From Georgenia_B sunbinii (GTDB lineage Bacteria; Actinomycetota; Actinomycetes; Actinomycetales; Actinomycetaceae): 64,000 nucleotides of DNA. The translations under genes were made by a program, and so were the position numbers. The notes under the pieces are model-generated. The model ran no database searches, was not told the DNA's origin, and saw nothing but the letters and a program-made list of their open reading frames with translations. Shown here piece by piece: positions 59,563 through 64,000 of this stretch (its first letter is position 1; each line of letters starts with the position of its first letter). The stretch is taken from NCBI RefSeq assembly GCF_036421855.1, contig NZ_JAZGOK010000009.1. One strand, 5' to 3'.

Positions 59563-61551
59563 ATGGGCAGCGCAGCGACGGACGACCGCGAGGGACGCGG
59601 CCGAGACTTCCCTGAGCAGATCTTCGCGGTCGCCTCACCGGTGTCCGTCGGCGGTCGCTCGTTGTTCTCCCCGGACCTCCGGGTGACGGCCGCGACCATC
59701 AGTGAGTTGGCGTGCACCGAGGATGCCGTCCGGCGGGCGGTCGTCGCGCTGGAGCAGGCGGGGTTCGAGGTGCTGCAGGCCACGAGCCTGATGGTGAACT
59801 TCGCCGGTCCGTCCGAGCTGTTCGAGGCTGCCTTCGGTGCCCGGCTCTTCACCGAGGATCGGCCGGTCATCAAGCCGGGCTCCGTCGCGACGACGGGCAC
59901 CTTCATCGACAACATGGGCAGCACGACGAGCGGGCTGATCGAGACCGCGGGGACCCCGTTCGGCGAGGTGCTGACCGGCGTGGCCATCGAGGAGCCGTAC
60001 TACGTCGACGTCGTCGCGGCGGATCCGCCGAACGTCGACTACTGGCACCTGTCGCTGCCGACCGAGCTGGCGGCCGCGCTCAAGTCCGACCTCGCGCACC
60101 GGTCGGTGACCGGCGACGGCGTGCGAGTGGCGATGGTCGACACCGGCTTCCAGCGGCACCCCTTCTTCGCCGAGCACGGCTACCGGGTGGAGCCGGTGGT
60201 GCTGGGGCCGGGCACCGCCGACCCGGACCTCGACGAGAACGGCCACGGCACCGGGGAGTCGGCCAACATCTTCGCGGCGGCGCCGGGCGTCACGCTGCTG
60301 CCGGTGAAGACCGCTGCCTCGTCCGGCGCGCTGGTCAACGTGACGGCCGCGTTCAACGCCGCCGCGGCGCTCGCGCCGGACATCATCACCAACAGCTGGG
60401 GCTCGAGCCAGCCGACCGGGCCGTTGAGCGCCGCCAACCAGGCACTCGCCGCGGCGGTGGCGAGCACCGTCGCCAGCGGCGTCGTCGTGGTGTTCTCGGC
60501 GGGCAACGGCTCGTGGGGCTTCCCCGGCCAGCACCCGGACGTCATCGCCGCGGGCGGCGCCTACCTCACCCTCGACGGCGAGCTGCGGGCGTCGGACTAC
60601 GCGAGCGGCTTCGTCTCGACGATCTACCCGGGACGCCGGGTGCCGGACGTCTGCGGCCTCGTCGGGCTGCTGCCGCACGCGATGTACCTCATGCTCCCGG
60701 TGCCCGCCGGCTCGGTGATCGACGAGGGCAACGCCGGCGGCAGCCACCCCGACGGCGACGAGACCGCGCCGGACGACGGGTGGGCCGCCTTCAGCGGTAC
60801 CTCGGCCGCAGCCCCGCAGCTCGCCGGTGTCTGCGCGCTGCTGATGCAGACCGCACCGGGCCTTGCCCCACCGCGGGTGCGCGAGCTGCTGCGGGCCTCG
60901 GCCCGGGACATCACCACCGGCAGCAACCACCCGGAGTTCGGCCATGAGGCGGTCGCCGGGCCGGACACCGCCACCGGCCACGGCCTGGTCGACGCGTACG
61001 AGGCGGTCGTCCTCGCGCGGGAGGAGGTCTCGGCGGTGGACGAACCGGCGCCCGGCGAGCCGGGACCAGAGGTGGCAAACCCGGCAGACCCGGCGCCGTA
61101 CGAGCAGGTCCTGCCGGAGCGTGCGCCGGGCGAGCCGTCCCCGGCTCCGGTGGACGCCGTCGCCGGCAACGACGGTGACGGCGAGGGCGGACCGCCCGTC
61201 GTCGCGATCGTCATTCTCCGGCCGGCCACCGAGAGCCATGGCCCGGGCCCGGCGACGGCCGCGCTGCTCGGGCAGGCGCCCCGCGCCGAGACGGTCACCG
61301 ACGTCGCCGCGGCGCTGGTCCGCGCGGGCTTCCGCGTCGGTCCGCCCAACGGGCCGACCCTCGCGGTCGAGGCGTCCACCGCGGTGTTCGCCGAGTTCTT
61401 CGGCACCGCACCCGTCCTCGCCGCCGACGGCGGATGGACGACGCCGGCCGGTGACGAGCTGCCGCTCGACGCGGCGCCGGCGGAGGTGCGCGGGGCGCTC
61501 ACCGCCGTCGTCCTCGAGCGTCCGGCCGAGCTGCACCGGCCGGACCGGTAG
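59563..61551 (+). CDS. subtilisin-like S8 peptidase with prokumamolisin-like flanks
   Basis: 662 residues; the ATG at 59563 follows AAGGAG by six bases. The S8 domain (about 175-500) has the full catalytic set: D193 in AMVDTG, H228 in NGHGTGES, N315 in SAGNGSWG and S414 in SGTSAAAPQLAG. The N-terminal 120 residues (SELACTEDAVRRAVVALEQAGFEVLQ) resemble a prokumamolisin-type propeptide, and the last 110 residues (TDVAAALVRAGFRVGPPNG, AEFFGTAPVL) look like a second copy of that fold. There is no signal peptide, which is unusual for a subtilase and suggests a cytoplasmic protease or leaderless export. Confidence 0.85.
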   Translation: MGSAATDDREGRGRDFPEQIFAVASPVSVGGRSLFSPDLRVTAATISELACTEDAVRRAVVALEQAGFEVLQATSLMVNFAGPSELFEAAFGARLFTEDRPVIKPGSVATTGTFIDNMGSTTSGLIETAGTPFGEVLTGVAIEEPYYVDVVAADPPNVDYWHLSLPTELAAALKSDLAHRSVTGDGVRVAMVDTGFQRHPFFAEHGYRVEPVVLGPGTADPDLDENGHGTGESANIFAAAPGVTLLPVKTAASSGALVNVTAAFNAAAALAPDIITNSWGSSQPTGPLSAANQALAAAVASTVASGVVVVFSAGNGSWGFPGQHPDVIAAGGAYLTLDGELRASDYASGFVSTIYPGRRVPDVCGLVGLLPHAMYLMLPVPAGSVIDEGNAGGSHPDGDETAPDDGWAAFSGTSAAAPQLAGVCALLMQTAPGLAPPRVRELLRASARDITTGSNHPEFGHEAVAGPDTATGHGLVDAYEAVVLAREEVSAVDEPAPGEPGPEVANPADPAPYEQVLPERAPGEPSPAPVDAVAGNDGDGEGGPPVVAIVILRPATESHGPGPATAALLGQAPRAETVTDVAAALVRAGFRVGPPNGPTLAVEASTAVFAEFFGTAPVLAADGGWTTPAGDELPLDAAPAEVRGALTAVVLERPAELHRPDR

Positions 61552-61658
61552 CCGCCCGGCCAGCACCGGCCGACGAACACCGGCCCTGCCAGCCCGGTCT
61601 ACCAACTGCGCCCGACCAGCACCCGCCAGCCACGTGGCCGCCGCCACGGTGTGGCCGA

Positions 61659-61689
61659 TTGCACTCCGGGCAAAGTTGCACGCAGTGCA
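61659..61689. promoter_or_regulatory. candidate TetR operator
   Basis: TTGCACT (61659) and AGTGCA (61684-61689) form an inverted repeat, with a direct copy of TTGCAC (61676-61681) between them. The element lies 22 bases upstream of the TetR gene and is a plausible autoregulatory site. Confidence 0.5.
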
Positions 61690-61711
61690 GGCGAGGCGAA
61701 GACTAGTCGGT

Positions 61712-62329
61712 ATGTCCGAACCCACCAGCCGGCGCGAGCTGAACAAGGCCCGCACCCGGCAGGCGCTCATCGACGCCACCCGGGAGCTCGGCCAGCAGCG
61801 CGGGCTGGAGAACGTCACCGCCGAGGACATCGCCGAGCGCGCCGGGGTCTCCCGCCGGACCTTCTTCAACTACTTCGCCGGCATCGAGGGGGTCGTCGCC
61901 GCTGACCTGGCGGCGCCGCTCCAGCGCATCGCCGAGGTGCTGCACCGCCGGCCGGCCGACGAGCAGCCGATCGCCGCGATCATCGCGGCGCTGCGCGAGC
62001 AGCCGCTCGGCGCCGAGATCCTGCTCGGCTGGGTCCCTGCCGCGAGGCCCTCCTCGGCCCAGGGCCGCGAGCTGGAGCTACGCGTCTGGCAGCACCACGA
62101 GGAGTGGCTCGTCGGCGTCCTGCAGCAGCGGCTGGGCACCGAGGACGACCTCCGCGCAAGGTCGCTCGCCGCCGCCGTCATGGCGATCTTCGAGGTCGTC
62201 CAGAAGGCCTGGCTGCCCACCGCGGCCGAGCTGGGCGCCGAGGAGGCCGTGGCCGCGTTCAACCACGAGCTCGCGCGCGTCCTCGGCTACGCCGGCGACG
62301 GCTGGCGCCACCCCCGACCCGACCTCTGA
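61712..62329 (+). CDS. TetR-family regulator
   Basis: 205 residues. The helix-turn-helix is ALIDATRELGQQRGLENVTAEDIAERAGVSRRTFFNYFAG (about 18-57). The MftR-like C-terminal domain ends near 190. It lies 94 bases upstream of an MMPL transporter in the same direction, so it probably regulates that gene. Confidence 0.94.
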   Translation: MSEPTSRRELNKARTRQALIDATRELGQQRGLENVTAEDIAERAGVSRRTFFNYFAGIEGVVAADLAAPLQRIAEVLHRRPADEQPIAAIIAALREQPLGAEILLGWVPAARPSSAQGRELELRVWQHHEEWLVGVLQQRLGTEDDLRARSLAAAVMAIFEVVQKAWLPTAAELGAEEAVAAFNHELARVLGYAGDGWRHPRPDL

Positions 62330-62423
62330 CGCCCCGCCCGGGGAGCTCGTGCTGTGAGCGACCGGGCCACCACCGCACGCCTCCGGCGCCCGCCGCCAGT
62401 GAACAACCCCCGAAAGGAAGACC

Positions 62424-64000
62424 GTGGCCGCACTCCTGCACCGCGTCGGACGATGGAGCGCCCAGCACCGCTGGACCGCCGTCATCTCCTGGCTCGTCAT
62501 CATCGCCCTCGCCGTCGGCGGCACCCTCGCCTTCAGCCAGCCGCTGGGTGACGAGTTCACCGTCCCCGACAGCCGCTTCCAGCAGGTGCTCGACGAGCTG
62601 GAGGAGGAGATCCCCGACGCTGCCGGCGGCATCGGCACGGTGACCTTCACCGCTGACGACGCCTTCACCGACGAGCAGCGTGCCGCCGTCGCCGAGGTCA
62701 CCGAGGAGTGGACCGACCTCGACGGCGTCATCGACGCCTCCGACCCGTTCACCACCCAGGCCCAGCTGGACGCCAGCCGCGACGAGATCGCCGCCGGGCG
62801 GGAGCAGCTCGAGGCAGGACGGGCCGAGCTCGAGACCGGTCGCGAGCAGCTCGCTCCCGCCGTCGCGCAGCTCGACGAGGGGGAGGCCGAGCTGGCCGCC
62901 GGTCGCGAGCAGCTCGCGACCCAGCGCACCGAGCTCGAGGCCGCCGGCACCGCGATGCCGCCGGCCGCGCTCGCCGCCGCGCAGGAGCAGCTGGCGGCCG
63001 CCGAGGCCGAGCTCGACGCCGCCGAGCAGGAGCTCGCCGCGGGCCGCGCGGAGCTCGAGGCCGGCGAGCAGCAGCTCGTGCAGGGCGAGGAGGAGCTCAC
63101 CGCCGCCGAGACCCAGCTCGACCAGGGCGAACGGCTCGCCGACCTCACCGAGGGGCTGCGCCAGGTCTCCGAGGACGGCGACGTCGCGATGACCCAGATC
63201 CGCTTCGAGTCCGCCGGCGGGCAGCTCGACCCCGAGGTCACCGCCGTGGTCCAGCGGGTCGGCGACGCCCTCGCCGCCGACGGCGTCGAGGTCAACTACA
63301 GCGCCGAGATCACCTCTGACATCTCGAGCATCATGGGGCCGGCCGAGCTCATCGGCGTCGCGGTCGCCGTCATCGTCCTGCTCCTGCTCCTCGGCTCCGT
63401 GCTGGCCGCGGGACTGCCGCTGCTGACCGCGCTGGTCGGCGTCGGCGTCGGCCTCGGTGGCGCGATGGCGCTCAGCGGCGTCGTCGAGATGACCAGCGTG
63501 ACCCCGGCGCTGGCGCTCATGCTCGGCATGGCCGTGGGGATCGACTACTCGCTGTTCATCCTCAACCGGCACCGGATGCAGCTCGCCGAGGGCATGGCCG
63601 TGCGCGACTCCATCGCGCTGGCCACCGGCACCGCCGGCAACGCCGTCACCTTCGCCGGCGGCACCGTGGTCATCGCGCTCGCGGCGCTCACCATCACCGG
63701 GATCCCGTTCCTCGGCACCATGGGCCTCGTCGCCGCCGCAACCGTCGTCGTCGCGGTCCTCGCCGCCATCACGCTCACCCCCGCGCTGCTGTCCTTCCTC
63801 GGTCAGCGGGTGCTGCCGGCGCGGCAGCGCGCCCGGCTGGTGCGCCGGAACGGCGACGACGGCGCCTCCCGTGGCTGGGCAGCGGCGGTGCAGCGCCGGC
63901 CCTGGCTGGCGATCCTCGGCGTCGTCGCGATCACCGCGCTGCTGGCGGTCCCGGCCAGCCAGCTGCGCCTGGGGCTGCCGGACGGTGCGCAGGAGCCGGC
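62424..64000 (+). CDS. MMPL-family RND transporter with coiled-coil insertion (partial)
   Basis: GTG start seven bases after AAAGGAAG; the gene runs off the window end, leaving about 525 residues. The first helix (about 18-38) is followed by an external domain in which about 120-235 is a long coiled coil with a heptad-like repeat (REQLEAGRAELETGREQLA). An MMPL/SSD membrane domain begins near residue 300 with five or more helices (GVAVAVIVLLLLLGSVLAAG, MLGMAVGIDYSLFILNRHR carrying the GxDYsl proton-relay motif). It probably exports a lipid or hydrophobic compound. The preceding TetR gene is the likely regulator. Confidence 0.92.
   Translation, partial: MAALLHRVGRWSAQHRWTAVISWLVIIALAVGGTLAFSQPLGDEFTVPDSRFQQVLDELEEEIPDAAGGIGTVTFTADDAFTDEQRAAVAEVTEEWTDLDGVIDASDPFTTQAQLDASRDEIAAGREQLEAGRAELETGREQLAPAVAQLDEGEAELAAGREQLATQRTELEAAGTAMPPAALAAAQEQLAAAEAELDAAEQELAAGRAELEAGEQQLVQGEEELTAAETQLDQGERLADLTEGLRQVSEDGDVAMTQIRFESAGGQLDPEVTAVVQRVGDALAADGVEVNYSAEITSDISSIMGPAELIGVAVAVIVLLLLLGSVLAAGLPLLTALVGVGVGLGGAMALSGVVEMTSVTPALALMLGMAVGIDYSLFILNRHRMQLAEGMAVRDSIALATGTAGNAVTFAGGTVVIALAALTITGIPFLGTMGLVAAATVVVAVLAAITLTPALLSFLGQRVLPARQRARLVRRNGDDGASRGWAAAVQRRPWLAILGVVAITALLAVPASQLRLGLPDGAQEP

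Noticed and set aside
1..64000. tRNA, rRNA, insertion sequence, integrase or prophage genes
   Set aside because: None recognised on either strand when reading through; the accessory stretch at 31-47 kb has no visible mobile-element gene.

Overview
The window comes from a very GC-rich actinobacterium. The evidence is the strong G/C third-codon bias, GTG and TTG starts, probable leaderless promoters, actinobacterial family signatures (DUF3516 helicase, CimA-type citramalate synthase, VapBC modules) and sortase-type surface proteins. It is probably a Micrococcales-type bacterium, but the genus cannot be fixed from sequence alone. It looks chromosomal: I saw no rRNA, tRNA, phage genes, transposase or CRISPR array. 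One ambiguous base (N, 15165) sits at a probable assembly weak point.

Region 1 (1-16.2 kb) is a branched-chain amino acid locus: ilvD, ilvB-ilvN-ilvC, leuB, ilvE and cimA, followed by lplA (lipoate-protein ligase). ilvB and cimA are each preceded by a tiny leader peptide rich in Val/Leu or Leu/Ile codons and by an intrinsic terminator, which is a pair of transcription attenuators. Between ilvE and cimA lies a striking array of fourteen 18-bp units, nine direct and five inverted. The same 18-bp unit recurs downstream of a quinone oxidoreductase gene and, in frame, inside a helicase gene. A cell-wall-anchored nidogen-like protein interrupts the locus.

Region 2 (16.3-31 kb) holds membrane and secreted proteins: a YhgE-like membrane protein, YggS, a TauE-type exporter and an APC permease. 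It also holds a three-gene operon for a secreted two-domain multicopper oxidase, a very large ThuA / sugar dehydrogenase / PKD / DUF1080 protein and a plastocyanin-like protein. The last two share an uncharacterised C-terminal domain. Together they could form an extracellular copper-linked sugar-oxidation chain. A secreted beta-repeat protein, a HhH-GPD repair protein and an XRE/DUF2975 pair follow.

Region 3 (31-47 kb) is an accessory stretch. It has three VapBC-type toxin-antitoxin modules with three different antitoxin folds, a helicase/YbaK/pentapeptide operon with 4-nt overlaps, and a TetR-controlled ABC exporter behind a perfect palindromic operator. It also has PhzF, VOC, NUDIX and small membrane proteins and a frameshifted zinc-ribbon gene.

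Region 4 (47-64 kb) holds a MerR/SulP pair around a MerR-type operator, a broken DUF899 gene, a 1955-residue secreted PHP + metallophosphatase + triple GLUG-module protein co-transcribed with a sortase substrate, a GlgC-like nucleotidyltransferase, a family A polymerase-like protein, a subtilase without a signal peptide, and a TetR/MMPL pair that runs off the window end.
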